64,000 nucleotides of DNA, from assembly GCF_025499605.1 (NCBI RefSeq), contig NZ_JAFMVC010000015.1, positions 1 to 64,000 on the forward strand, given 5' to 3'. The position numbers were made by a program, and so were the translations under genes. Below, in pieces: positions 37,829 through 47,698 of the stretch (position 1 is its first letter; every line of letters starts with the position of its first letter). The DNA is from Carboxylicivirga litoralis. Its GTDB lineage: Bacteria; Bacteroidota; Bacteroidia; Bacteroidales; Marinilabiliaceae. The notes below the pieces were generated by a model. That model made no database searches. It saw nothing but the letters and a program-made list of their open reading frames with translations, and was not told where the DNA came from.

Positions 37829-38075
37829 AAATTAAACTATGATTTCAGACTCTGGATAAAAAAAAAATAGTGCGCTTGCACGCACTATTAACAACAATAC
37901 AATTTTCTTGGAAGATGCTCAAGAGCAACCTAATAACGTGGAACTTAAAGGTTGTTAAGAGCCCGTATTGTGTTTATGCAAAGCTAATAAAAATCTATTT
38001 TTTCTAATAGTCGATAAGAGTTGTAACTTGTAAAGTGTTGAAATAACGCCCTTTATCGATGAAAAAAAATTAACG
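37829..38075 (+). promoter_or_regulatory. leader before susC
   Basis: 247 gene-free bases with a strong hairpin at 37866-37889. No copy of the TGGTnnACCA site or a TAnnTTTG box is visible, so susC may be read through from upstream. Confidence 0.5.
37866..37889. other. hairpin between the GntR gene and susC
   Basis: AATAGTGCG pairs perfectly with CGCACTATT around CTTGCA. On the plus strand there is no T tract after it; a run of ten As precedes it. It would be a classic terminator only for minus-strand transcription, yet no minus-strand gene is near. Confidence 0.75.
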
Positions 38076-41000
38076 ATGAAAAGGAAAATCCTATTATCCA
38101 TATTAATGGTTGCCGGTTTTTGTACCCAGTTATTGGCTCAGGTTGTCGTAACAGGTAATGTAACCGATGCAACAGATGGCTCGCCAATTATTGGAGCCAA
38201 CATAGTAGAAAAAGGTACCACCAATGGTACTATTACCGATGTCAATGGTAATTACAGCCTTACTGTAGCTGATGAAAACAGTATAGTAATCTTCTCATTT
38301 ATTGGTTATTCAAATCAAGAAATAACAGTTGGAACACAAACTACCATTGATGCAGTATTAGCAACGGATGCTGCCGATTTAGATGAGGTGGTGGTTGTAG
38401 GTTATGGTGTGCAAAAGAAGAGTCACCTGACCGGGGCGATTGCCAAAGTTAAAAACGAAGGATTAGACCAGGTTGCTGTATCACAAGCCAGTGAAGCGTT
38501 GGTTGGTAAAGTGTCGGGTGTAACTATTCAAACTACCGATGGTACGGCCGGTAGTGAGCCAACTATTCGCGTACGTGGTGTTGGTTCTATTTCGGCCGAT
38601 GCCAGTCCGCTTATTGTTGTTGATGGTGTCGTAGCCGACTTCTCAGAAGTGAACATGAACGATGTTGAGTCCATTGAAGTGTTGAAAGATGCTGCTTCAG
38701 CAGCCATCTATGGTTCTCGTGGTGGAAATGGTGTTATCATGATTACAACCAAATCTGGTAAAGAGGGAAAAACTGTATTTTCTGTGAACTCGTATGCTGG
38801 TATTCGTTACACACCTAAATATGAAGATACTTTTGCAACGGTTTCTGAATGGAATGAAGTAGTAAAAGCGAACAATGGCGGTGAGTTAACTGACCGAATG
38901 AAATACATTAATGAGCTCGGTACTGAAACCGATTGGCGCGATGTGATGTTCGATGGCGGAATGGTGCAGAACTATTCATTAAGTGCACGAGGTGGAAGCG
39001 AGAACGTAAAGTATTATATATCGGGCGGTTACCTGGATGATGAAGGTGTGTTGTTGACAGATGAATTCCAGAAGGTAAACCTGTTGGCCAAAGTGGATGC
39101 TAAAGTAAATGACTGGTTAACCGTTGGTACCCGCATTGCTCCAACCTATTCAGAGAAGCGCGATTTTCCGATTGGTATTCACGATGCAGTACGTCAGTCG
39201 CCATGGTTGCCTATTCGTCATACAGAGCACACCATTCAGTATGTCGACCGCAATAAGTATCCTGATGTGCAGGTGGGTGATTATACTTTCGAGCGCCATT
39301 TCGATAACTATGATTTTTATGGCAATGGCAGTGATGTTGATATCAGTACCACATCCAATGCCAATCCATATGCCAAAGTGGTGGAGCGCGATGAGCGTTT
39401 GTATGACTTCCGTTTATCAACCAACTCGTACTTGAAATTTAAGCTGGCCAAAGGCTTAAACTTTAAAACGTCATTAGCACTAAATTATCGTGTTAAGCAA
39501 GATGTAGAATTCCAGGGTTCTGAGGCTCACCGTAACGGATCTTCTGCTATGTACTCGGCCAACGATGTGGATATCTATAAGAAAACGGTTAATGAGAATA
39601 TTTTCTCGTACAACCGCACATTGGGTGACCATGAAGTGAGTGCTGTGGCAGGTTTCGCTTTTGAAAAGTGGGAAAATAAATATTCAGATATGCAGGGAAC
39701 CGGTTATGAGTTCGACTACATTAAAACCATTAACGCCGCATCTGTTAAGTCGCAGGCTGAGACGTTTGAAACTAGTGAAACACTTCATTCTATCATCAGC
39801 CGTATGAACTATGCTTATAAAGGTAAATACCTGGCATCGTTTAGTGCACGTTGGGATGGTTCATCACGTTTTGGTGAAGACACACGATATGGTTTCTTCC
39901 CGGCGGGTTCTTTTGGATGGCGAGTGTCTGAAGAAGATTTCTTAAGTAGTAGTGAGTTAATTTCGAACTTAAAGTTGTCGGCTAGTTATGGTTTAACCGG
40001 TAATAAAAACGGTATTAACTTATACCAGTACCTTTCAAATCTTCAGCCAACAACAGCAGTCATTGATGGTAGCAAGGTAACAGGCTTCAACCCTATGAAT
40101 ATTGCCAACCCTAATTTAGGTTGGGAGCAGAGTGAGGAAATTAACCTGGCTGTTAGCTTGGGCTTATGGAACAACCGCTTAAACTTTAATGTGGATGTTT
40201 ATGAGCGTAACAGTGTTGACTTGCTCTTGGAGCAGCCAATGCCAGGTGTTACAGGTTTCGAATCGGCCACTGTTAATATTGGCGAGGTGCGTAACAGAGG
40301 GGTAGAATTAGCCGTTGATGGGTTAATACTCAACAATTCACTTATTAAATGGGATGCAAGTGCCAACCTCACTTTAAATGAAAACGAGTTGGTGGATTAT
40401 GCCGATGCCAGTGGAGAAATCAATTATATTGACTCGAAGCGTCCGGCCGAATACATTGCTTTAGTAGGTTATCCTATTTCATCATACTATGGTTATGTGT
40501 ATGAAAAGGACATCCCGCAGGAATATATCAAGAATCCAAACTATCCGATTAATGCTGAAAGTCAGGATGTATATGTGAAAGACTTGAATGGCGATGGATT
40601 CATAGATGAGGATGATCGTGCTATTTTAGGTTCACCATATCCTACTGTGGTTTGGGGTGTAACCAATAATTTTAAAGTGAAAAACATCGATTTTTCATTT
40701 ACATTCCAGGGTTCACACGGAGGAAAAGTTCGTAATATGGATCCGCAGTACATCAATAACCAGTTTGCCGGTAACATGGATTATACCTCAGATTTCCCTG
40801 ATGCTGATAAAGTGGTTGAACGCATCTACACCGATAAGTTTGTGCAGGATGCATCATATGTGACCTTACGTACCATTAACCTTGGATACGCGCTGCCGAA
40901 AAGCTGGATTTCAAGAGTGGGCTTGTCAAAAGCACGTTTATATGTGTCGGGACAAAACTTAATTTACCTGATGGCTGACGATTATACCAGCTTTAATCCG

Positions 41001-41102
41001 GAAGGGGTAACCGATGATAGTAATCCTTTGATGGGCGGTTATCAGCGCGGTGCTGCACCAATTGCTAAAACCATCACATTTGGTGTTAATCTTGATTTTT
41101 AA
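38076..41102 (+). CDS. SusC-like TonB-dependent receptor
   Basis: 1008 residues. A signal peptide ends at LLAQ (about 21). A CarboxypepD_reg-like domain follows (VVVTGNVTDATDGSPIIGANI), then the SusC TonB-box region DEVVVVGYGVQKKSHLTGA, the plug (about 115-225, ending AAIYGSRGGNGVIMITTKSG) and a 22-strand barrel ending in ITFGVNLDF. It imports alginate oligosaccharides across the outer membrane with the SusD protein encoded 6 bases downstream. The length is normal for the family. Confidence 0.92.
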   Translation: MKRKILLSILMVAGFCTQLLAQVVVTGNVTDATDGSPIIGANIVEKGTTNGTITDVNGNYSLTVADENSIVIFSFIGYSNQEITVGTQTTIDAVLATDAADLDEVVVVGYGVQKKSHLTGAIAKVKNEGLDQVAVSQASEALVGKVSGVTIQTTDGTAGSEPTIRVRGVGSISADASPLIVVDGVVADFSEVNMNDVESIEVLKDAASAAIYGSRGGNGVIMITTKSGKEGKTVFSVNSYAGIRYTPKYEDTFATVSEWNEVVKANNGGELTDRMKYINELGTETDWRDVMFDGGMVQNYSLSARGGSENVKYYISGGYLDDEGVLLTDEFQKVNLLAKVDAKVNDWLTVGTRIAPTYSEKRDFPIGIHDAVRQSPWLPIRHTEHTIQYVDRNKYPDVQVGDYTFERHFDNYDFYGNGSDVDISTTSNANPYAKVVERDERLYDFRLSTNSYLKFKLAKGLNFKTSLALNYRVKQDVEFQGSEAHRNGSSAMYSANDVDIYKKTVNENIFSYNRTLGDHEVSAVAGFAFEKWENKYSDMQGTGYEFDYIKTINAASVKSQAETFETSETLHSIISRMNYAYKGKYLASFSARWDGSSRFGEDTRYGFFPAGSFGWRVSEEDFLSSSELISNLKLSASYGLTGNKNGINLYQYLSNLQPTTAVIDGSKVTGFNPMNIANPNLGWEQSEEINLAVSLGLWNNRLNFNVDVYERNSVDLLLEQPMPGVTGFESATVNIGEVRNRGVELAVDGLILNNSLIKWDASANLTLNENELVDYADASGEINYIDSKRPAEYIALVGYPISSYYGYVYEKDIPQEYIKNPNYPINAESQDVYVKDLNGDGFIDEDDRAILGSPYPTVVWGVTNNFKVKNIDFSFTFQGSHGGKVRNMDPQYINNQFAGNMDYTSDFPDADKVVERIYTDKFVQDASYVTLRTINLGYALPKSWISRVGLSKARLYVSGQNLIYLMADDYTSFNPEGVTDDSNPLMGGYQRGAAPIAKTITFGVNLDF

Positions 41103-41108
41103 TTTGTA

Positions 41109-42533
41109 ATGCTTAGTAAAATGAAAAAGATGAAATTATATAGTTTAATCGTTTTAGTGGCATTAGGTTTAGTGTCGTGCGACGATTACCTGAACACAGA
41201 GCCTATTAGTCAGATAGCTAGTAATGGTTTTTATAAAAATACTGCCGAAGTGGAAGCAGGCCTGATGGCCATGTACGACGGCATGCAGAGCTATGATTTG
41301 TCCAATGATATTTTTAAAACCGACATTCTGCCACGTGAGTTTGCCTTAACAGAAATGCGTTCCGACAATACCAAGTCGAAAAACAGCGAAGGTGAATGGG
41401 CACAGTTTCAGGATATGAATGTGGATGTTTCGAACAGCACAGTTTCAAATTACTGGTTGGTGAATTACAACAATATTTTCAGAGCCAATGTGGTAATTGC
41501 CAACCTGGAAGCCGTTACAGAGGAAGCCACCAAAGCTCAATTTGAAGCGGAAGCCAAATTCGGGCGGGCATTGGCACATTTCAATCTGGTTCGTGCCTTT
41601 GGCGATGTGCCTTTGATTGATAAAGTAGTGAGTCCTGAAGATAACGCCGCGAATGTGCGTGTGGCCAAGAGTGAGGTGTATAACTTTATTATTCAGGATT
41701 TAAGCGATGCCATTGATATATTACCCACACGCAGCGACATTGCTGAAGGGCGTGCCACCAAAGGAGCAGCTCAGACATTATTAGGAAAAGTGTACTTAAC
41801 GATTGGTGACCATTCAGCTGCCAAGATTCAGTTGGAAGCCGTTATGACCAGTGGCGATTACGACATCATCGAAAATTATAACGATGTATTTTATGATGAG
41901 TTAAACGACGAAATCATTTTTGCCATCCAGTATATCGACGATGACGTGGAAGATGCGCAGGATTTCTCCTATGAAATGACTTACCTGGGCAAAGCCAGTG
42001 GCTTAAATTATCCGACCGATGATTTAATGGCGGCTGTGGATCCGGCTGATGGTCGTTTTAATACTTTGTTTCATTTTGAAATTGGCGCTGGTTCATCAGG
42101 CCGTTATGAGTGTGGTAAATTCCGTCCCTTGACAGCGGCTAACTCTGAGTTTGCCGGTAACGACTGGATTGTATTGCGCTATGCCGATGTGCTGTTGATG
42201 TACGTGGAAGCAGTGATGGGAACCAATTCATCAACCAATGATGCTGGTGCATTGGCTGCTTTCAAAGAAGTGCGTGCACGAGCAGGTTTTGATGTGTCAG
42301 GCATCACCGAGGTTACCAAGCAAATGTTACTGGACGAGCGACGGGTAGAGTTGGCTTTTGAGAACCACCGCTTGTACGACCTAATTCGTTTTGGTGTGGC
42401 CGAAGAGGTAATGGCAGCTTTTGCTCAAACAGAAGAAGCTGACTTTAACTTCAACGCAACAAAGTTATTGTTGCCTATTCCTCAGCGCGAGAGAAACTTA
42501 AATCCGGATTTAAGCCAAAATCCCGGATACTAA
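41109..42533 (+). CDS. SusD-like glycan-binding lipoprotein
   Basis: 474 residues. A signal with lipobox GLVSC is followed by DDYLNTEP, the hallmark of SusD proteins. SusD/RagB domains follow, with the FGRALAHFNLVRAFGDVPLI TPR segment and the C-terminal DERRVELAFENHRLYDLIRFG block. Internal ATGs at 41121 and 41130 are possible alternative starts. It lids the SusC transporter at the cell surface; the alginate specificity is inferred from the operon. Confidence 0.92.
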   Translation: MLSKMKKMKLYSLIVLVALGLVSCDDYLNTEPISQIASNGFYKNTAEVEAGLMAMYDGMQSYDLSNDIFKTDILPREFALTEMRSDNTKSKNSEGEWAQFQDMNVDVSNSTVSNYWLVNYNNIFRANVVIANLEAVTEEATKAQFEAEAKFGRALAHFNLVRAFGDVPLIDKVVSPEDNAANVRVAKSEVYNFIIQDLSDAIDILPTRSDIAEGRATKGAAQTLLGKVYLTIGDHSAAKIQLEAVMTSGDYDIIENYNDVFYDELNDEIIFAIQYIDDDVEDAQDFSYEMTYLGKASGLNYPTDDLMAAVDPADGRFNTLFHFEIGAGSSGRYECGKFRPLTAANSEFAGNDWIVLRYADVLLMYVEAVMGTNSSTNDAGALAAFKEVRARAGFDVSGITEVTKQMLLDERRVELAFENHRLYDLIRFGVAEEVMAAFAQTEEADFNFNATKLLLPIPQRERNLNPDLSQNPGY

Positions 42534-42617
42534 TAATATTTGACTGACTGGCAGTCGGCTTAAAATAGATGTGTCGATTGCCAGTAATTATTGCTTTTCA
42601 GATTTTCTTGGAGGAGT

Positions 42618-42668
42618 AAGAGGCCTGTAATTCATAAGGTTTTAGTTGCAATATTTTGCAGGCCTCTT
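42618..42668 (+). terminator. intercistronic attenuator-like hairpin after susD
   Basis: AAGAGGCCTG pairs perfectly with CAGGCCTCTT around a 31-base loop, with only TT then CAAA after it. The stem is strong but the T tract is weak, so it may be a partial terminator or a 3' stabiliser of susCD mRNA. The next gene starts 33 bases later. Confidence 0.5.
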
Positions 42669-42700
42669 TTCAAATAATCTTTAATAAACAACGCGATACA

Positions 42701-44956
42701 ATGCAATTATTTAAAGCACTTTTTATAACGATTTTAAGCCTTGTCATTTTTGTAGGATGCGGCAATAGCGAGGGGAGTAAGGTTTCAAGCGTGGATGAGT
42801 TTCATACTGCGGTTAAGCAGGCACAACCAGGTGATGTGATTGTGTTGGCGGCGGGTGTTTGGCAAGATGCCGAGTTGAAATTTGATGCCAACGGCACGGC
42901 CGAACAGCCAATTAAGTTGACAGTCGAGAAAAAAGGAGCTGTGACCTTGGAGGGACAATCGCGCATCACTATCAGCGGCGAACATTTGATTGTGGAAGGG
43001 CTGGTATTTAAAAATGGCTACTCACCCACATCAGAAGTTATCTCGTTTAAAAAGAAAAAGGGTGTTTATGCCAATAATTGTCGCGTTACCGAATGTGTGG
43101 TCGACAACTACAATGGCCCTGAGCGCTTTGAATCCAACACCTGGATTGCTATTTATGGTAAAAACAACCGTGTTGACCATTGTTACCTGGTAGATAAGCG
43201 TAACATTGGCGTTACCATGACGGTTCGTATGGTGGACGAATTATGTCGCGAAAATAACCACCGCATCGATCATAACTACTTTGGTTATCGCCAGAATTTG
43301 GGTGCCAATGGCGGTGAAACCTTGCGTTTAGGTACTTCTCACTACTCTCTTTCAACCTGTGGCACAACAGTAGAAAACAACTATTTCGAATATTGCGATG
43401 GCGAGCACGAAATCATCTCTAACAAATCGTGTGGCAATCATTTTCTGAACAATACCTTTATGGAATGTCGGGGAACGCTCACCTATCGACATGGAAATGA
43501 TAACGTGGCCGAGGGGAATGTATTCTTCGGCAACGGGAAAGAACACACCGGTGGCATTCGCATCATCAATAAGCGCAACAAAGCCATCAACAACTATTTT
43601 GCCGACCTCACCGGTTACCGTTTTCGTGGTGCTTTGGTGATTATGAACGGTGTGCCTAACTCGGCTATTAACCGTTATCACCAGGTGGATGGTGGCGTGT
43701 TTACCAACAATACCTTTGTGAATTGCGACCATATTCAACTATGCGCCGGTAGCGACGAAGAGCGATCGGCCACACCAATTAACTCATTGGTAGAAAACAA
43801 CGTCTTCCTTCACCAGGGGCGCGATAATATCTTCACCATCTATGATGATATCAGTGGCATTGAATTCAAAAATAATTTTGTTGCCGAAAATATAAACACC
43901 GCTAATCTAGATGTTACTAAGACAAAACTAACAGCTGCTAAAAACGAAAACGGTATTTATGAGATAACAGGAGCAGTATATGGTGCTGGAAGTTCCATAA
44001 AAGCGGCTGCTGCCAATGCACAGAATACGGGTGTTAACTGGTATTCAAAAACATTAAGAAACAGAGATTTCGGAACAGGCAAGCAAATTTTGGTGAAGCC
44101 CGGACTCAATACACTTCAGGAAGCATACATGCAATCGGCTAGTGGTGATGTATTGGTACTTTCAGAGGCTGGTGATTACGCCATGGAAAAGAAATTTGAG
44201 ATTACTCATCCTATTTCAATTATAGCTGCTGAAGGAATTGCTAAACCAAGACTCTTATCAAGTAAGCAGGAGATGTTTACGATTCAGAACGGCGGTTCGC
44301 TGCAATTGAAGGGAGTGGAAATCAATGGTGAGATGTCGCCCGACTTAACAGGGAACTGCATTGTGAGCACCAGCCATTACTCCATGAACTGTAACTACAA
44401 GCTGATGGTGGAGGATTGTGATGTGAAAGACCTGGATGTGAATAAATTCTTCGACTTTCTACGCTCTTATAAAAGTACAATGGCTGACACAGTACTGATT
44501 AAAAACTGTGTGTTTGACAACCTGACAGGTCATGTGCTTCGATTAGATGAAGAGACTGATGACCGTGGTATTTTCAATGCCGAGTATGTGATTTTAGAGA
44601 ACTCTGTTTTTAAAAATATTGAAGGTACGGTACTGGACTTGTATCGTGGCGGGACAGACGAAAGTACATTTGGCCCAACCTTGAAAGTGAATGAGTGCCA
44701 ACTGAGCAATGTAGGCAATGGCAAACGCAATAAGGAATGCGGCTCGATGATGGTACATGGAGTTCAGGTGTGCTACATCAACAATACCAGGTTCGTTAAT
44801 TCTAAACCGTTGAATCTCCATTTAACAAATGGTGAGCCTATCACAAAACTTACGAATTGTGATTTTGATAAGTCTGGTGTCATCTTCAATAATAAAGAGT
44901 TCGAGGTTGATAATGTGACGATTGATGGAAAGAAGAAGAGTTTAAAACAACTATAA
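42701..44956 (+). CDS. two-domain PL6 alginate lyase lipoprotein
   Basis: 751 residues from the ATG at 42701; an in-frame ATG at 42656 lies in the upstream hairpin and would bury the signal. A lipobox IFVGC gives Cys20. The N-terminal PL6 beta-helix (about 25-400) carries Lys242 in SNKSC and Arg263 in YRHGN, again 21 apart, and NGGETLRLGTS. A second beta-helix (about 440-750) is of the kind seen in two-domain PL6 enzymes such as AlyGC. As a lipoprotein without a sorting domain it probably acts in the periplasm or at the outer membrane, downstream of the secreted PL6. Confidence 0.88.
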   Translation: MQLFKALFITILSLVIFVGCGNSEGSKVSSVDEFHTAVKQAQPGDVIVLAAGVWQDAELKFDANGTAEQPIKLTVEKKGAVTLEGQSRITISGEHLIVEGLVFKNGYSPTSEVISFKKKKGVYANNCRVTECVVDNYNGPERFESNTWIAIYGKNNRVDHCYLVDKRNIGVTMTVRMVDELCRENNHRIDHNYFGYRQNLGANGGETLRLGTSHYSLSTCGTTVENNYFEYCDGEHEIISNKSCGNHFLNNTFMECRGTLTYRHGNDNVAEGNVFFGNGKEHTGGIRIINKRNKAINNYFADLTGYRFRGALVIMNGVPNSAINRYHQVDGGVFTNNTFVNCDHIQLCAGSDEERSATPINSLVENNVFLHQGRDNIFTIYDDISGIEFKNNFVAENINTANLDVTKTKLTAAKNENGIYEITGAVYGAGSSIKAAAANAQNTGVNWYSKTLRNRDFGTGKQILVKPGLNTLQEAYMQSASGDVLVLSEAGDYAMEKKFEITHPISIIAAEGIAKPRLLSSKQEMFTIQNGGSLQLKGVEINGEMSPDLTGNCIVSTSHYSMNCNYKLMVEDCDVKDLDVNKFFDFLRSYKSTMADTVLIKNCVFDNLTGHVLRLDEETDDRGIFNAEYVILENSVFKNIEGTVLDLYRGGTDESTFGPTLKVNECQLSNVGNGKRNKECGSMMVHGVQVCYINNTRFVNSKPLNLHLTNGEPITKLTNCDFDKSGVIFNNKEFEVDNVTIDGKKKSLKQL

Positions 44957-44994
44957 CACGAAGCTAGTAGCTTATTTTTTGGTACAAAAAAATT

Positions 44995-47214
44995 ATGAAC
45001 AGGATTATCAAAAATATCTGGATTGTAATGGTTGTTATTGGGTTCGTTGCTTGTGACAGCGAGCCGGATAATTCCCATTATCCTAATGTCATTTTAACGG
45101 GTGAAGCGGTAAAAGCCATTCGTGCCGAGCAGGCACATCTGCCTTTATTGAAGCATTCGATAGAGAAGTTGCAGCAGAAGGTTGAGCTGGAAATGATAAA
45201 TGGTATTGATGTGCCAATACCTAAAGACCCGGCTGGCGGATATACACATGAACGTCATAAGCAGAACTACATTAATATGTACGGAGCAGGTGTGCTATGG
45301 CAAGTGACTGGCGAAGCTCGTTTTGCCAATTATGTGCGTGATATGTTATTGGCATATACTGAATTGTATCCAACATTAGAGGAACATCCGGTCAAAGCAT
45401 CGTATGCTCCTGGACGTTTGTTCTGGCAGCAATTGAATGAAGCCGTTTGGCTGGTTTATGTGAGTCAGGCTTACGATTGTATCGCTGGTATATTAACGGC
45501 GGAGCAAAAGGAATTGATTGAAAATGAACTATTAGTGCCATATGCTGATTTTTTATCGGTTGAGAATCCAAAGGTGTTTAACCGCGTGCATAATCACGGC
45601 GTATGGGCAGCAGCAGCTGTAGGCATGACCGGTTTTGCCATTGATAATGAAGAATTGGTCAATCGCGCTTTCAATGGCGTTGACACAGGACCAAAAGAAG
45701 AGGTTGGTGCGGGTTTTCTGGTACAGCTAACGCAATTGTTCTCGCCCGATGGCTACTATACCGAAGGGCCCTATTATCAGCGTTATGCCATGTTGCCCTA
45801 TTTGTTGTTTGCACAGGCCATTGATAAAAACCGTCCGGAGTTGAATATTTTCGAGTACCGTGATAATATATTACAGAAGGCGGCTTTAACAACTTTGCAG
45901 CTGACTAATACCAACGGGCAATTTTTCCCCATTAATGATGCGCTGAAAAGCATGTCGTATATGTCAACATCATTGGTGCATGCGGTTGATTTTGTCTATG
46001 GCTTGGATGAATCGCAAAAGGAACTATTAAGCATCGCCCAGCAGCAAGGTGAAGTGATTATCTGCGAGGCAGGTTTAAAAGTAGCTCGCGCCATTGCCAA
46101 TGGAGAAGCCAGGCCTTTTAAATGGGAGTCGAAAGAGTTTAGAGATGGACCGGAAGGCAAGCAGGGAGCCTTTGGCGTTTTGCGTTCCAATTCTGGCAAA
46201 AACTGCCAGACGGTGACCATGAAATACGCCTCGCAAGGGATGGGGCACGGGCATTTCGACCGCTTAACCATTTCTTTTTACGACCAGGGCAAAGAGATTT
46301 TGCAAGATTACGGTGCAGCCCGCTATGTTAATGTGGAGTATAAGCATGGAGGACGTTATTTGCCGGAGAATAAAACCTGGGCGCGTCAGACCATTGCTCA
46401 TAACACTTTAGTAGTCGATAAAGACTCACAGTCGGAAGGAAACGTGAAGACTGCTTCATCACATCATTCTACACCTTGGGTGTTTGATGCTTCAAAAGAG
46501 GATGTGAAGGTGATGAGTGCCAAAGAAAATAAGGCTTACGAAGGTGTGAACATGCATCGCACTATTGCTTTACTGAGCCTTCCAGAGGTATCGGAAGATG
46601 CAATTATCCTGGACTTATATCGTGTTGAATCTGAAGCGCAGCACAAGTATCATTTACCTTATTATTACATGGGGCAGATGATGCATACCAATGTGGCCTA
46701 CAAGGCCGAAACAACAGCTTTGCAAGCTATGGGAAAAAACGATGGTTACCAGCATCTCTGGCAAACTGCTGAAGGAGTCATGCAGCAAGGAACCAACCGT
46801 TTTGTATGGTTAAATGAGGATTGTTTTTATACTTTGACCACCGAAGCACAGGCTGATGATAAACTGCTATTGACCCGCATTGGTGCAGGCGATCCGGAAT
46901 TTAGCCTGCGCAATGAACCAGCCGTCATTTTTGAAAGAGATAAAACAGCCAGCACCTTATTTGCTTCTGCCATTGAAGCGCACGGGAATAAGCATCCGGT
47001 TACAGAGCTAGTCAGTGGATTAAAAGGGCACGTAACGGAAATCAAGACCTTACTCAATAACAGCGAATATACACTTGTTCAGCTGGTATTTGCCAATGAG
47101 AGTAAGGTGGTTTTTGCCATCTGCAATAACAAGATAGACCAATCAGCATCGCATCAGTTAATGACCAATGGACAGGAGTACAGTTGGACTGGTGTGTACC
47201 AGTTATTTAAATAA
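44995..47214 (+). CDS. PL17 oligoalginate lyase lipoprotein
   Basis: 739 residues. A lipobox GFVAC gives Cys20. The N-terminal alpha/alpha barrel (about 30-370) has NRVHNHGVW (Asn200-His201) and GYYTEGPYYQRY (about 253-264), matching active-site segments of PL17. The beta-sheet heparinase II/III-like domain has MGHGHFDRLTISFY with His418 and His420. PL17 enzymes are exolytic, releasing unsaturated uronate monomers from alginate oligomers in the periplasm. It lies 38 bases after the PL6 gene and 30 bases before kdgF. Confidence 0.92.
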   Translation: MNRIIKNIWIVMVVIGFVACDSEPDNSHYPNVILTGEAVKAIRAEQAHLPLLKHSIEKLQQKVELEMINGIDVPIPKDPAGGYTHERHKQNYINMYGAGVLWQVTGEARFANYVRDMLLAYTELYPTLEEHPVKASYAPGRLFWQQLNEAVWLVYVSQAYDCIAGILTAEQKELIENELLVPYADFLSVENPKVFNRVHNHGVWAAAAVGMTGFAIDNEELVNRAFNGVDTGPKEEVGAGFLVQLTQLFSPDGYYTEGPYYQRYAMLPYLLFAQAIDKNRPELNIFEYRDNILQKAALTTLQLTNTNGQFFPINDALKSMSYMSTSLVHAVDFVYGLDESQKELLSIAQQQGEVIICEAGLKVARAIANGEARPFKWESKEFRDGPEGKQGAFGVLRSNSGKNCQTVTMKYASQGMGHGHFDRLTISFYDQGKEILQDYGAARYVNVEYKHGGRYLPENKTWARQTIAHNTLVVDKDSQSEGNVKTASSHHSTPWVFDASKEDVKVMSAKENKAYEGVNMHRTIALLSLPEVSEDAIILDLYRVESEAQHKYHLPYYYMGQMMHTNVAYKAETTALQAMGKNDGYQHLWQTAEGVMQQGTNRFVWLNEDCFYTLTTEAQADDKLLLTRIGAGDPEFSLRNEPAVIFERDKTASTLFASAIEAHGNKHPVTELVSGLKGHVTEIKTLLNNSEYTLVQLVFANESKVVFAICNNKIDQSASHQLMTNGQEYSWTGVYQLFK

Positions 47215-47244
47215 AACAACCGTAAAATATTAAAACAAAGGATT

Positions 47245-47619
47245 ATGAAACGATTTAGTGAAAAGTTTATCCTGACTCAAAAGATGGAATGGGAAGATTT
47301 AGGTGGTGGTGTATCACGTAAATTCTTAGGCTGGGACAACCAGATTATGATGGTACAGGTGAAGTTTGAAAAAGGGGCAGAAGGCACGCCTCACGACCAT
47401 TTTCACACACAGGCTACTTACGTGGCTTCAGGTAAGTTTGAGTTTACCATCGACGGTGAGAAGCAGATAGTTGAAGCCGGCGATGGGGTTTACATCGAAC
47501 CAAACCTGGTGCACGGCGCCCTTTGTTTAGAGCCTGGTATTCTTATAGATGTGTTTAGCCCGGTTCGTGAGGATTTCCTCAGTGGTGACGGCGTTTCATA
47601 TTTTGGAGACAAGAAATAA
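47245..47619 (+). CDS. kdgF: KdgF cupin, unsaturated-uronate ring opener
   Basis: 124 residues, a single cupin with the metal motif GTPHDHFHTQATYVASGKFEF and a second conserved segment GDGVYIEPNLVHGALC. KdgF converts the unsaturated monouronate from alginate or pectin to the open keto form (DEH). Having it beside PL17 fits, because PL17 makes its substrate. There is no signal peptide, so it is cytoplasmic unless exported otherwise. Confidence 0.9.
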   Translation: MKRFSEKFILTQKMEWEDLGGGVSRKFLGWDNQIMMVQVKFEKGAEGTPHDHFHTQATYVASGKFEFTIDGEKQIVEAGDGVYIEPNLVHGALCLEPGILIDVFSPVREDFLSGDGVSYFGDKK

Positions 47620-47624
47620 AAAAT

Positions 47625-47686
47625 AGAGATGAGAAGGGAGAGGTGAGCATTGAGTTCTCATTTCTTACCACTCAAATCTCACTTCT
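47625..47686. repeat. GAGA/TCTC-rich imperfect inverted repeat
   Basis: The kdgF to MFS gap is filled by a purine-rich half (AGATGAGAAGGGAGAGGTGA) and a pyrimidine-rich half (TTCTCATT...AAATCTCACTTCT) that partly pair. It has the look of short dispersed intergenic elements and no coding potential. Confidence 0.45.
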
Positions 47687-47698
47687 AAAATTAATATT

